64,000 bases of DNA, from positions 1-64,000 of the forward strand of contig NZ_FMYF01000004.1 in NCBI RefSeq assembly GCF_900092135.1, written 5' to 3'. The notes under the pieces are model-generated. The model was not told where the DNA came from, searched no databases, and saw only the letters and a program-made list of their open reading frames with translations. The first letter of the stretch is position 1. Every line of letters starts with the position of its first letter. This document shows positions 14,603 through 22,928 of this stretch, in pieces. Source of the stretch: Raineyella antarctica (GTDB taxonomy: Bacteria > Actinomycetota > Actinomycetes > Propionibacteriales > Propionibacteriaceae). Both the position numbers and the translations under genes were made by a program.

Positions 14603-14632
14603 AACATACATACCCCCTGGGGTATCTATCAA
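14603..14632 (-). promoter_or_regulatory. Promoter with CsoR/CstR-type operator
   Basis: The palindrome ATACCCC-CT-GGGGTAT lies at 14610-14625 (+ strand reading). On the minus strand it sits between TTGATA (14632-14627, -35) and TATGTT (14608-14603, -10), spaced 18 nt. G/C-tract palindromes of this kind bind CsoR-family repressors (CsoR for copper, CstR for persulfide). Given the operon content, a persulfide-sensing CstR-like repressor is the best guess. Its gene is not in the window. Confidence 0.75.
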
Positions 14633-14742
14633 GCCCCGCGTTCCGAGAGAACGCGGAGCTGTCTGCTGCGGGGCCAGATCCCCGCCCCGAACAGGGCCGA
14701 ACCGGTCAGACGACGCCGTGCCGGCGGACTGGGGAGGGCGCC

Positions 14743-15894
14743 TCAGACGAGCACGTGGTCGGTCATCACCGGTTGCAGTCCGCGCGCCCGGACGGCGTCA
14801 CACACCTCGGCGACGCTGCGACCGTCGGCGATCTCGAACTGAGCGTCCCCGGAGTCCACTCCCTCGGCGTGGTCGCCCACCCCGGTGCTGACCCCGGCCG
14901 ACACCTTGGTCGCCACCACGCCGATCACGTTGTCGCGGAAGATCGCCCGCTCGCGGGTGGACACGGTGATGGAGGCGTACGGCAGGAACAGCCGGTAGGC
15001 GCACAGGATCTGGAACAGCTGGTGCTCGTGCACGTCGCGCGGGTTGACGCTGGCGTCCGCAACGGTCGGGCGCAGCCGCGGACAGGACAGGCTGATCTCT
15101 GCGGCGGGGTACGCCTGCTGCACCAGGGCGGCGTGCAGGCCGGTGGCCAGGGCATCGGCGTGCCAGTCGTCCAGGCCGAGCAGGGCGCCGAAGCCGACAC
15201 TTCGCATGCCGCCCCGAAGTGCCCGCTCCTGGGACTGGAACCGGTACGGGAAGCTGCGCTTGCGCCCACCCGGGTGCAGCGGGTCGTACGCGACGGGGTT
15301 GTAGGTCTCCTGGTACACCGAGACGGCGTCGGCGCCCGCCCCGTGCAGCGTGCGGTAGTCCTCGGTGTTGACCGGCTGGATCTCCAGGCCGACGGTCCGG
15401 AAGTGGCGCGCGGCTCGGCGGACGGCGTCGGCGATGTAGGCGGTGTCGGAGAACTTGGGGCTCTCGCCGGTGAGCAGGAGGATCTCCTCCAGGCCGGTGG
15501 CGGCGATCGCCCGCAGTTCGGCGTCGATGCCCTCAGGGGTGAGTCGCATCCGATGGATGCGGTTGTCGGCAGCGAACCCGCAGTAGGTGCACAGGTTGGC
15601 GCAGTAGTTGGCGATGTACAGCGGTGTGAAGAGCTGGATCGAGGTGCCGAAGTGGTCACGGGTCTCGCGCTTCGCGGCGAGGGCCAGGTCCTCCAGCAGG
15701 GGCGCGGCGGCAGGAGACAGGAGCGCGGCGAAGTCGCCAGGCGTACGGGTCCGGTGGGCCAGCGCTGCCCTGACGTCGCGGGTGGTGAACACGGAGAAGT
15801 CCGTGGTTGCCACCTGCCCGAGCACCTGCTGCATCAGGGGTGACTCGAGCTGTTCCTGGCGGGGAAAGAAGCCCATGTGGTCGGTGTGCCTCAT
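14743..15894 (-). CDS. thiH: 2-iminoacetate synthase ThiH
   Basis: A 383-aa radical-SAM enzyme that cleaves tyrosine to dehydroglycine for the thiazole part of thiamine in anaerobic-type pathways. The cluster motif is [10 protein letters not shown] (CxxxCxxC), inside the ThiH-typical context [13 protein letters not shown]. The GE.P motif ([10 protein letters not shown]) and the C-terminal biotin/thiamin-synthesis-associated region are present. The ATG overlaps the thiG stop as ATGA, so both follow the same TPP riboswitch. Length matches the family. Confidence 0.95.
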   Translation of the reverse strand: MRHTDHMGFFPRQEQLESPLMQQVLGQVATTDFSVFTTRDVRAALAHRTRTPGDFAALLSPAAAPLLEDLALAAKRETRDHFGTSIQLFTPLYIANYCANLCTYCGFAADNRIHRMRLTPEGIDAELRAIAATGLEEILLLTGESPKFSDTAYIADAVRRAARHFRTVGLEIQPVNTEDYRTLHGAGADAVSVYQETYNPVAYDPLHPGGRKRSFPYRFQSQERALRGGMRSVGFGALLGLDDWHADALATGLHAALVQQAYPAAEISLSCPRLRPTVADASVNPRDVHEHQLFQILCAYRLFLPYASITVSTRERAIFRDNVIGVVATKVSAGVSTGVGDHAEGVDSGDAQFEIADGRSVAEVCDAVRARGLQPVMTDHVLV

Positions 15895-16679
15895 GCGACG
15901 ACCTCGTCCATGCCCATCCCGTCGAGGAACGCGGTCAGCGGATCGGAGGCCTCGCCGCCTCGTTCCAGGATGCGTCCGGGGCCGGCGAGGTGGCCGGCGC
16001 GGCCGGCCTCGATGGCCAGCCGGAACGCCCGGGCCATGGCCGGGACGTCGGAGGCGGTCGCGATCGCGGTGTTGGCCATGATCGCTGTGGCGCCCATCTC
16101 CATGGCCTCGCAGGCCTGCGACGGCCGCCCGATGCCGGCGTCGACGATGATCGGTAGGTCGATCTCGTCGATCAGGATCTGGAGGAAGTCCCTGGTGGCC
16201 AGCCCGCGGTTCGAGCCGATCGGGGCGGCCAGCGGCATCACGGCCGCGGCCCCGGCGCTGACCAGGTCACGGGCCACGTTCAGGTCGGGGTGCATGTACG
16301 GCAGCACGACGAACCCCTCGGCGGCAAGCGTCTCGGTCGCCCGGATGGTCTCGTGGTTGTCCGGCAGCAGGTACTTCGTGTCGCGGATCACCTCGACCTT
16401 GACGAAGTCGCCGCAGCCCAGTTCCCTGGCCAGCAGGGCGATCCGGACCGCCTCGTCGGCGGTCCGAGCCCCGGAGGTGTTGGGCAGTAGTGTGACGCCC
16501 TCGGGGATGTGGTCCAGGATGCTCTCGGTGTCGGTGTTCGCCCGCCGCAGCGCGAGCGTGATGATCTGCGCGCCGGCCTCCTCGACGGCTGCCCGGATGA
16601 GGTCCAGGTTGTACTTGCCCGACCCGAGGATGAAGCGCGACGTGAACTCGCGCCCGCCGAGGCAGAAGGTGTCAGCCAT
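15891..16679 (-). CDS. thiG: Thiazole synthase ThiG
   Basis: A 262-aa TIM-barrel enzyme that joins deoxyxylulose-5-phosphate, dehydroglycine and ThiS thiocarboxylate. The Schiff-base lysine is in FVKVEVI, and the phosphate-binding end [11 protein letters not shown] and [12 protein letters not shown] is intact. It is the first gene behind a TPP riboswitch and is coupled to thiH. No thiS, thiO or thiF was found in the window, although they often sit in this operon; the sulfur carrier must be encoded elsewhere. Confidence 0.95.
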   Translation of the reverse strand: MADTFCLGGREFTSRFILGSGKYNLDLIRAAVEEAGAQIITLALRRANTDTESILDHIPEGVTLLPNTSGARTADEAVRIALLARELGCGDFVKVEVIRDTKYLLPDNHETIRATETLAAEGFVVLPYMHPDLNVARDLVSAGAAAVMPLAAPIGSNRGLATRDFLQILIDEIDLPIIVDAGIGRPSQACEAMEMGATAIMANTAIATASDVPAMARAFRLAIEAGRAGHLAGPGRILERGGEASDPLTAFLDGMGMDEVVA

Positions 16680-16691
16680 GTGTTGTGTACT

Positions 16692-16777
16692 CGCTTCCTA
16701 CGCCGGCATGACCCGGACAGGTTCGACGGTTCAAGCGCGTAGCTTGATCTCAGCCCCTGCTGGGGCGCCCGTGGGAT
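16692..16777 (-). ncRNA. TPP riboswitch (THI element)
   Basis: On the minus strand the leader reads GGGGCTGAGATCAAG, then GAACC..., then GAACCTGTCCGGGTCATG and CCGGCGTAGGAAGC. These are the conserved CUGAGA box, the ACCUGA-like box (here ACCTGTCCGGGT) and the GCCGGCGUAGG closing strand of thiamine pyrophosphate aptamers. It ends about 12 nt before the thiG ATG, so control of translation initiation is the likely mechanism. A possible -10, TATAGC, lies at 16791-16786. Confidence 0.93.
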
Positions 16778-16829
16778 GCGACCACGCTATACCCGGCCGT
16801 TCTCCGGCCGGCAGCGGGATGGCGGATGC

Positions 16830-17423
16830 TCACGCCGGGCGGTCATCCGACTCCTCAGGAGCATCGGCCGACACCGGGAGCACGACCTCGTTGTGACGCA
16901 GGAACCATGGCGTCCAGGGTGGGTCGAACCGTGCGAACCGGGGTGGCCCGCTGATCTCGAGCCCCGCCTGCTCCACGGCGCTGCGCAGTTCCGCTAGCTG
17001 CTCCTGGTAGATCCGCTCCGACCACCTGCCGGTGAAGGCCCTGGCGGCCGCCACTTGGGGCGGGACCTCCCGGACCCTGACGCGGGGGTCGGAGGGGATC
17101 GGCAACGTGTCGAGGGAGAAGCCGGCCGGCATGACGAAGCCGACCACGTGCCGGCCCGGATCGATGCCGGAGCGCTGGACCACGGGTGAGGTCATCGCGA
17201 TCCTCGTCGGGGCGGGCTCCTGGACCACCGGCGCTGTCATCGCGACCTTGGTGCTCGTCCCGTTGGCGCCCGAGATGAAGCCCGCGAGGAGCCCGAAGGC
17301 CCGGTTGCCCGCCTCGGTGAACGAGCACTCCACCTCGACCTCGGCCACCAGATGGGCGCGATAGTGGCGCACCTCGAAGCCGGTGAACCGATCCAGGACC
17401 TCGTACGGCTGCTGCTCGGCCAT
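16830..17423 (-). CDS. SOUL family heme-binding protein
   Basis: A 197-aa protein of the SOUL/HBP family. It contains YEVLDRFTGFEVRHYRAHLVAEVEV at the start (the strand-rich entry of the fold), two copies of the pattern (V/I)AMT(A/S)PVVQ typical of SOUL proteins, and a hydrophobic helix in the middle. These proteins bind heme or porphyrin in the cytoplasm. No signal peptide is present. ATG at 17423 follows CAGACT by 6 nt, suggesting a leaderless transcript. Confidence 0.85.
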   Translation of the reverse strand: MAEQQPYEVLDRFTGFEVRHYRAHLVAEVEVECSFTEAGNRAFGLLAGFISGANGTSTKVAMTAPVVQEPAPTRIAMTSPVVQRSGIDPGRHVVGFVMPAGFSLDTLPIPSDPRVRVREVPPQVAAARAFTGRWSERIYQEQLAELRSAVEQAGLEISGPPRFARFDPPWTPWFLRHNEVVLPVSADAPEESDDRPA

Positions 17424-17473
17424 GCCACCAGTCTGGCACGGCCGGACGCCACTGGTACGTCGGGCGATCCCTC

Positions 17474-18088
17474 TCAGCCGATCGGCACCGCGGGCCCGAC
17501 CAGCGCGATCCTGCCGCGGTCGCGGATGCCCTCGAAGCGGTAGTCGCCCCAGCGGACGGTCCCGGAGCGCTGGTGCGCCACGCGAGTCCAGTCCCAGCCG
17601 TCGATGACGGGGGAGTCCGGTCCGCACCGGGGCGGGTAGGACGCCATCACCACCGTGCAGTGGCGCGGCCCCTGGCCGGCATCGACCACCGCACCGGCGA
17701 ACTGCCGCGGGACCGGCCCGGCCAGGGCCACCACGAACGTCAGTGCCACCAGCACCACGCTGACCGGCACCATCACGAGCCGTTGGGGCCGGGAGCGGGA
17801 CAGGGCGTTCAGCACCACGCCTAGGGGCAGCAGGTCGGCCGCCACCCAGATGCCGACGTGGGACAGCTTGTTCGGCAGCAGGTCGAGCGCCCCGGCCAGG
17901 TCGAGGGCCAGCCCGGCGATCACCGCATACACCAGCGCCGACGCCGCGGACACGATCCGCAGGCCGACCGGCAGGGCTCCGGCGCTTCCTCCCCAGGCAA
18001 AGCGGCCCCATGGGGCACCGAGCGCCAGCGCCACCTGGAACAGGACCAGGACGACGAGGGCACCGGTCAGGACCAGGGCGACCACCAT
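17474..18088 (-). CDS. Membrane protein with four helices, unknown
   Basis: A 204-aa protein with four hydrophobic segments (about 2-24, 42-64, 78-97, 105-125) and a C-terminal extracytoplasmic part of about 75 residues with two Cys (RHC and RCGP) that may form a disulfide. No family is recognised. Longer frames upstream exist but codon use and hydrophobicity support the ATG at 18088. It is divergent from the DUF3024 gene at 18206. Confidence 0.55.
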   Translation of the reverse strand: MVVALVLTGALVVLVLFQVALALGAPWGRFAWGGSAGALPVGLRIVSAASALVYAVIAGLALDLAGALDLLPNKLSHVGIWVAADLLPLGVVLNALSRSRPQRLVMVPVSVVLVALTFVVALAGPVPRQFAGAVVDAGQGPRHCTVVMASYPPRCGPDSPVIDGWDWTRVAHQRSGTVRWGDYRFEGIRDRGRIALVGPAVPIG

Positions 18089-18205
18089 GGGCACCAGCGT
18101 GGCACAGCCGCGCACCGGTGTACCCCGTTGTTGCGTACGACCCGCAGCGGTCCACGGATCCTGCAGGTCGTCGGGCCGATCCCCTGCTGGGGCAGACTTT
18201 CGGAC

Positions 18206-18556
18206 ATGGCAGAGGTGGGTGGTCTTCCGGAGCTCGATGTGGCGCGGGTACGCCGTTGGTGCCGGGTCAGGGTCCCCGACCAGCTCCGGGACGAGGTCCG
18301 GGTGGAGTGCGAGGTCGCTGCTAGGCACCTGACGATCCTCGAGTGCCGGCCGCGGTGGATGGCCGCCAGGGCAGCCGACTGGAGCCGCCTGCCGGTCGCC
18401 AGGCTGCGCTACACCAAGTCCCGCCAGGAATGGACGCTCTACTGGCACGACAGCAACGAGGTGTTCCACCGCTTCGACCCGGCCCCGCCGAGCCGCCACG
18501 TCGAGGCGCTGCTGACCGTGCTGGACCGGGATCCCACCTGCATCTTCTGGGGCTGA
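18206..18556 (+). CDS. DUF3024 family protein
   Basis: A 116-aa protein matching the DUF3024 family along its whole length. The conserved elements are RVECEVAARHLTILECRP, ARLRYTK, WTLYWHDSNEVFHRFD and the end DRDPTCIFWG. The function is unknown. The fold is probably a small alpha/beta protein. CAGACT lies 7 nt before the ATG, in keeping with a leaderless start. Confidence 0.85.
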   Translation: MAEVGGLPELDVARVRRWCRVRVPDQLRDEVRVECEVAARHLTILECRPRWMAARAADWSRLPVARLRYTKSRQEWTLYWHDSNEVFHRFDPAPPSRHVEALLTVLDRDPTCIFWG

Positions 18557-18731
18557 GCCGCGCCCGTGCCGGTCCTCGTGGCGGGCTCGCCGCGAACGGG
18601 TGCCGCCAATTAGGTGCAACAAGCGGCGCAGAATTTCTCCGTGTGAAGGTAGCGCTACTAGGTTCCTCAGCGAGAACTCAGTCGGCCCCGAGTCGTACGT
18701 CTTCGCTGCAGCGCAGCAGTCAGGAACCACC

Positions 18732-20114
18732 ATGAGTCAGTCCACCGCAGTCCTCATAGACGATGTGCACGACGATCCGTACGTCATGGATCGCAAGAAG
18801 ATCCAGGAACCGCCCGAGGGCTGGGTAGCCAGCCTGCGGTTCCTCGGCCCCGGCATGATCACGAGTGCAGCCGTGGTCGGCTCCGGTGAGCTGATCACCG
18901 CCACCACCCTGGGGGCCAAGGTCGGCTTCATGCTGCTCTGGCTGGTCTTCGTCTCCACCTTCGTGAAGGTGGCCGTTCAGATCGAGATCGCCCGCTGGTC
19001 CATCTCCACCGGCCGCCCCGCCATCGAGGGCTACGACCGGGTGCCTCCGAGGATCGGCGGCCGTGGCTGGGCCTCCTACCTCGCGGTGCTGATGTTCCTG
19101 CAGTTCGTCACCAGCCAGGCCGGCGTGCTCGGTGCTGCAGCACTGGCGCTGACCCTGCTGGTGCCGGCGGTCAGTGCGGCCTGGTGGGTGGCGCTGATGG
19201 TCGTGGTTGCGATCGCCATCCACCTCGCGAACCGATACAACATCGTGGAGACGATCTCGACCACCCTGGTGGTGGTCGTGACGGTCATGGTGATGGTGAT
19301 GGTCCTCGGCCTGCAGGCCACTCCGTTCGCCTGGACCGGAGCGGACCTCGGTAGCGGCATGACCTTCCGGATCGCCGCCGGCTCGATGGGCGTCGCGCTG
19401 TCGATGTTCGGCCTGACCGGCGTTGGCGCCGGCGAGATCTCCAGCTACAGCTTCTGGTGCGTGGAGAAGGGCTACGCCGCCTGGACCGGCCCGAACGATG
19501 GCTCCAAGGAGTGGGTCGCCCGCGCCCGTGGCTGGATCTCGGTGATGAAGAAGGACGCCTGGGTCTCCTGGGTCATCTACACCGCCTCCACCGCCTCGTT
19601 CTACGTCCTCGGCGCGGCCGTCCTGAACCCGCAGGGCCTGGAGCCCACCGGCGGGGACGTGATCAAGACAATCTCCAGCATCTTCACCACGACCGTCGGC
19701 CAGTGGGCGGGACCGGTGTTCCTGGTCTTCGCGGCGATCGCCCTGTTCAAGACCATCCTGGCCAATGTTCCCAGCCTGAGCCGGCAGACCGCGAACGCGC
19801 TGTCCGTGTTCGGCGCGTTCACCTGGCGCGACAAGCCCGTCCGGGACAAGTGGATGCGCGGCCTGATGGTCTTCATGCCGGTGGTGTGGGGACTGCTCGC
19901 CGTGGTTTTCTCCTCCCCGCTGCAGATGGTCATCCTCGGCGGTATCCTCAACGCGCTGTACCTGATGGCCGTCGCGGTCTGCACCGTCTACCTGTCGATG
20001 CGCGACACCGATCCGCGGATCAAGGACGGCGCCCCGTTCATGGTCTACCTGATCGTCTCCGGCATCGCGGTGTTCGCGGTCGGCACCATTTCCCTGGTCG
20101 ACATGATCTTCTGA
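18732..20114 (+). CDS. Divergent Nramp-family transporter
   Basis: A 460-aa membrane protein with eleven predicted helices. It starts like Nramp proteins (RFLGPGMITSAAVVGSGE), but the helix-1 metal-binding DPGN is replaced by VGSGE. The helix-6 region (MFGLTGVGAGEISSYSFW) lacks the Met-Pro-His motif. Both changes remove ligands used for Mn/Fe. The substrate is therefore unlikely to be a classical Nramp ion; Nramp-related Mg and Al transporters also lost these motifs. The 175-nt stretch upstream holds no ORF and no structure I recognise. Confidence 0.8.
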   Translation: MSQSTAVLIDDVHDDPYVMDRKKIQEPPEGWVASLRFLGPGMITSAAVVGSGELITATTLGAKVGFMLLWLVFVSTFVKVAVQIEIARWSISTGRPAIEGYDRVPPRIGGRGWASYLAVLMFLQFVTSQAGVLGAAALALTLLVPAVSAAWWVALMVVVAIAIHLANRYNIVETISTTLVVVVTVMVMVMVLGLQATPFAWTGADLGSGMTFRIAAGSMGVALSMFGLTGVGAGEISSYSFWCVEKGYAAWTGPNDGSKEWVARARGWISVMKKDAWVSWVIYTASTASFYVLGAAVLNPQGLEPTGGDVIKTISSIFTTTVGQWAGPVFLVFAAIALFKTILANVPSLSRQTANALSVFGAFTWRDKPVRDKWMRGLMVFMPVVWGLLAVVFSSPLQMVILGGILNALYLMAVAVCTVYLSMRDTDPRIKDGAPFMVYLIVSGIAVFAVGTISLVDMIF

Positions 20115-20132
20115 TCCCCTCATCCTTGATGA

Positions 20133-20168
20133 CGTACGGCCCGGCGGAGTGACCCGCCGGGCCGTACG
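20133..20168. terminator. Perfect 15-bp hairpin after the Nramp-like gene
   Basis: Arms 20133-20147 and 20154-20168 pair perfectly around the loop AGTGAC. It begins 18 nt after the stop codon. It has no T-run. Confidence 0.7.
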
Positions 20169-20240
20169 CATTCCCGGACTGACGCCCGCTATCCCTATCC
20201 CGGCAGTCGCCCCGGATCTACCCTTGATGGACAGGGATCA

Positions 20241-20864
20241 ATGACTATGGGGGCAGTCATGTACAGCAGGGAAACGACGACCCAGGGGTCCTATGACCCC
20301 GCAGCGCTGGTCGAACAGATCAACAACACGATCCTCCCGGGAATCTCGCATCGGAACGGCTTCCGCGGAATCAATGTGAGCGGTGATCCCAGCACCGGCA
20401 CCGCCTGGATCCTCACCAACTGGGACACCGTCGAGGACCTCGTCGCGAGCCGTCAGGACGCCGACCAGCTTCGCCGGCAGGCCACCCAGGCGCTCGGCGG
20501 CACGGTCCTCGGGGTCCGGGAGTGGGATCTCCCGGTGGTCCACGTCTCCGACCGGCCTCCGACACCAGGCCTGCCGATCAACGTCAATCGCCACTTCTAC
20601 GACCCGACCCAGCTCCACGAGGTGGTGTCCTTCTTCGCCTGGGTGGCAGAGCCGATGTACCGGTCCTCACCCGGGTACCGGTCCGTGCGGATGCTGGTCG
20701 ACCGCACGACCGGTGAGGTTCTGGTCGGATCCGTCTGGGACGACGAGGCGTCGCTCGAGGAGGGCTTCTCCCGCCTCGAACCGATCCGGGACCGCGCCGT
20801 CGAGAAGGGCATGAAGTTCGTCGAACGCACGCGCCGGGAGGTCATCTTCTACCTGGCCCAGTAG
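20241..20864 (+). CDS. Putative two-domain dimeric alpha/beta-barrel protein
   Basis: A 207-aa cytoplasmic protein. The first half (YDPAALVEQINNTILPGIS..GFRGINVS....AWILTNWDT) resembles an antibiotic-biosynthesis-monooxygenase-like ferredoxin fold. The second half repeats the pattern (FAWVAEPMYRSSPGYRSVRMLVD....VLVGSVWDD). An internal duplication is therefore likely. ATG at 20259, with GGGGGC upstream, is an alternative start. TACCCT at 20219-20224 is a plausible -10. No enzymatic function can be assigned. Confidence 0.6.
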   Translation: MTMGAVMYSRETTTQGSYDPAALVEQINNTILPGISHRNGFRGINVSGDPSTGTAWILTNWDTVEDLVASRQDADQLRRQATQALGGTVLGVREWDLPVVHVSDRPPTPGLPINVNRHFYDPTQLHEVVSFFAWVAEPMYRSSPGYRSVRMLVDRTTGEVLVGSVWDDEASLEEGFSRLEPIRDRAVEKGMKFVERTRREVIFYLAQ

Positions 20865-20875
20865 CCGGCACGCGA

Positions 20876-20915
20876 GCGAGGGGCGGGGATCCTGGTCGGG
20901 ATCCCCGCCCCTCGC
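20876..20915. terminator. Bidirectional 17-bp hairpin terminator
   Basis: Arms 20876-20892 and 20899-20915 pair perfectly around a 6-nt loop, followed by TTGCT on the + strand. It lies between two convergent genes and can serve both. Confidence 0.8.
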
Positions 20916-20933
20916 TTGCTGTCGGCAGGTAGG

Positions 20934-21164
20934 TCAGTCCTTGCGTCCCCAGACCAGGTAGATGATCGGGACGATGCCGACGCTGTTGATGACCGACAGG
21001 GCGGCGGCCCACAGGGACTTGTTGCCCTGGACCTGCTTCTGCGGGCGCTTCACCAGGTCGACAATCGCCCACGTACGCAGCCCCAGGTCGACGACGGCGC
21101 CGACGGTGATGGCGCGTCGGGTTGCCGGCGACAGATCGCGCCAGTGCTTCTTGCTTCCACGCAT
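20934..21164 (-). CDS. Small PLDc_N-type membrane protein
   Basis: A 76-aa protein with two hydrophobic helices: residues ~16-37 and ~50-72. The end SVINSVGIVPIIYLVWGRKD fits the phospholipase-D-nuclease N-terminal (PLDc_N) family of short bacterial membrane proteins, which have no catalytic residues themselves. AAGGAGG lies upstream of the ATG. The function is unknown. Confidence 0.7.
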   Translation of the reverse strand: MRGSKKHWRDLSPATRRAITVGAVVDLGLRTWAIVDLVKRPQKQVQGNKSLWAAALSVINSVGIVPIIYLVWGRKD

Positions 21165-21275
21165 GAGACCCAGCCTCCTTGTTGCTGTTGCCCTCAGGCT
21201 AGTCCTGCGCGGGCGCCCGGTGGGCCGGCCTGCGCGAGGTAGGGGTGTGACGTCGGTCCGCCCTTCAGCCGGCCG

Positions 21276-22928
21276 TCACCGGGCCAGGTCCCGTCGACGG
21301 AAGCCGGCGATGCCGACCCCGAGGAACACCAGCGTGACCAGGGAGATGTAGACCACGCCGATCCGGTCCGGCTCGGGGGCCGAGACGATCGGGACGTGCC
21401 AGAACGGGCTCACCGCCAGCGCCCAGTTCGGGAGCTTGAAGCTGGGGCCGAGCAGGGTGAGCCCGAAGGAGGCGAGCACTCCGGCCCAAGCCACCAGGCT
21501 GACCAGTGGACGGGCGCCGACCACTGCTGCCGACAGCGAGATCACCGTCCAGACGGCCGGCACCGTCGCGACCGCCTGGAGCAGGCCGTCGCCGAACCCG
21601 ATCCCGATACCGGCGCTGGAGGCGAGCAGCGCGATGATCGTCCCGGCGATGAGCACGTACACCGCCGGCGCGAGGAGGGCGACAGCCATGTTGCTGGCGT
21701 AGTAGCGCTGCCGGCGCACGGCGGCGGCCATGATCGGCTCCACCCTCTCCTCCAACTCCTCCGACCGGACCCGCAGCATCGTCTGCACGCCGGGGACGGC
21801 GGCGATGATCCCGACCAGGCCGAGCACGGTGTGCAGGAAGGCTGCGACGAGCGCCTCGTGGGTGGTCGCCCCGGCAGCGAGGATCTGCGTCACCGCACTC
21901 TCCGAGCCGAGGATGTCGCTGATGGACCGGGTGAAGTAGCCGAACATGAAGCCCAGGGCCAGGAACGCGATGGTCCAGGTGAGGAACGATCCGCGGTTCA
22001 GGCGGATCGCGAGCGCCCAGGTGCCGTGCAGGCGGCCGCGAGCCGGGCCGGGACGTGGGGAGATCGCGCCCTGGCCGAAGTCGCGCCGACCCTGCAGGGC
22101 GAAGGCGACCACGAGCATGACCACCGTGAGGACCACGGCGAGGGTGAGCGGCCACCAGTGGTTCCCGGTGGCCGGGCGGGTCTCGGCCGGCCAGCCCAGC
22201 GGGTTGGCCCAGACGGTCCACTCCGGGGCCTTGGTCGAGGTCAGGAAGCCTCGGAGCAGGAACAACGTCCCCAGCGTCCCGACCGCCATCGAGTTGGCGG
22301 TCCGGGCATCCGAGCCGATCTGGGCGGCCACGGCAGCGATCGCGGCGCACATCCAGCCGGTGGCGGTGAACGATGCCCCCAGCAGCAGGGAGGCGTCCCA
22401 GCCGCCGCCGGACAGGACGGTCACCAGGGCCGCCACGATGCCGGCGACCAGGGAACCGACCAGCGCCAGCCCTACCGCGGCCAGCAGCCGGCTGTACCGG
22501 CCGAGGACGCCGGAAGCCAGCAATTCGGCCTGGCCGGAGTCCTCCTGGCCGCGGGTGGCGCGGGTCACCGCGAGGATCGCGCCCAGCCCGACCAGGAACC
22601 CGCCGAGGGCCAGGCTGCGCCAGGCGTTGAAGCCGTCGACGGTGCCCAGGTCCCGGGCCGGGCCGAAGATCAGTCCCAGCGCCGGATTCGCCCCGATCGC
22701 CGCGGCCAGGCCCGCCCGGTCCCGGGCGGTGGGAAAGATGTACGGGTAGACCAGCACCGAGGACGACGACAGCACGGTCGCCAGCAGCACCCAGGGGGCG
22801 AACAGCCGACCCTCGTGCCGGACCAGTGTCCGCAGCAGCGGGCCAGCCCCCGTGAGGGCGCTGTCACCCGCCGCGCGCTGTTCCAGCGCATGGGCCGGCC
22901 TGCTCCGGGTCGTACGGACGGCACTCAT
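21276..22928 (-). CDS. ABC-2 type exporter permease, large two-repeat form
   Basis: A 550-aa membrane protein with about twelve helices in two repeated halves, each with a pattern like (R)SLALGGFLVGLGAI..TR.TRG.E.SG(Q).ELL. Such permeases pair with the upstream ATPase to form polyketide/drug-type exporters of actinobacteria. ATG at 22928 overlaps the ATPase stop as ATGA. The longer frame upstream reads antisense-like sequence of the ATPase and is not coding. Confidence 0.85.
   Translation of the reverse strand: MSAVRTTRSRPAHALEQRAAGDSALTGAGPLLRTLVRHEGRLFAPWVLLATVLSSSSVLVYPYIFPTARDRAGLAAAIGANPALGLIFGPARDLGTVDGFNAWRSLALGGFLVGLGAILAVTRATRGQEDSGQAELLASGVLGRYSRLLAAVGLALVGSLVAGIVAALVTVLSGGGWDASLLLGASFTATGWMCAAIAAVAAQIGSDARTANSMAVGTLGTLFLLRGFLTSTKAPEWTVWANPLGWPAETRPATGNHWWPLTLAVVLTVVMLVVAFALQGRRDFGQGAISPRPGPARGRLHGTWALAIRLNRGSFLTWTIAFLALGFMFGYFTRSISDILGSESAVTQILAAGATTHEALVAAFLHTVLGLVGIIAAVPGVQTMLRVRSEELEERVEPIMAAAVRRQRYYASNMAVALLAPAVYVLIAGTIIALLASSAGIGIGFGDGLLQAVATVPAVWTVISLSAAVVGARPLVSLVAWAGVLASFGLTLLGPSFKLPNWALAVSPFWHVPIVSAPEPDRIGVVYISLVTLVFLGVGIAGFRRRDLAR

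Noticed and set aside
13061-14842. Long + strand open frame of about 590 codons
   Set aside because: It is antisense to the CstB-like gene and rhodanese. Only the minus strand shows domains, ribosome sites and gene coupling.
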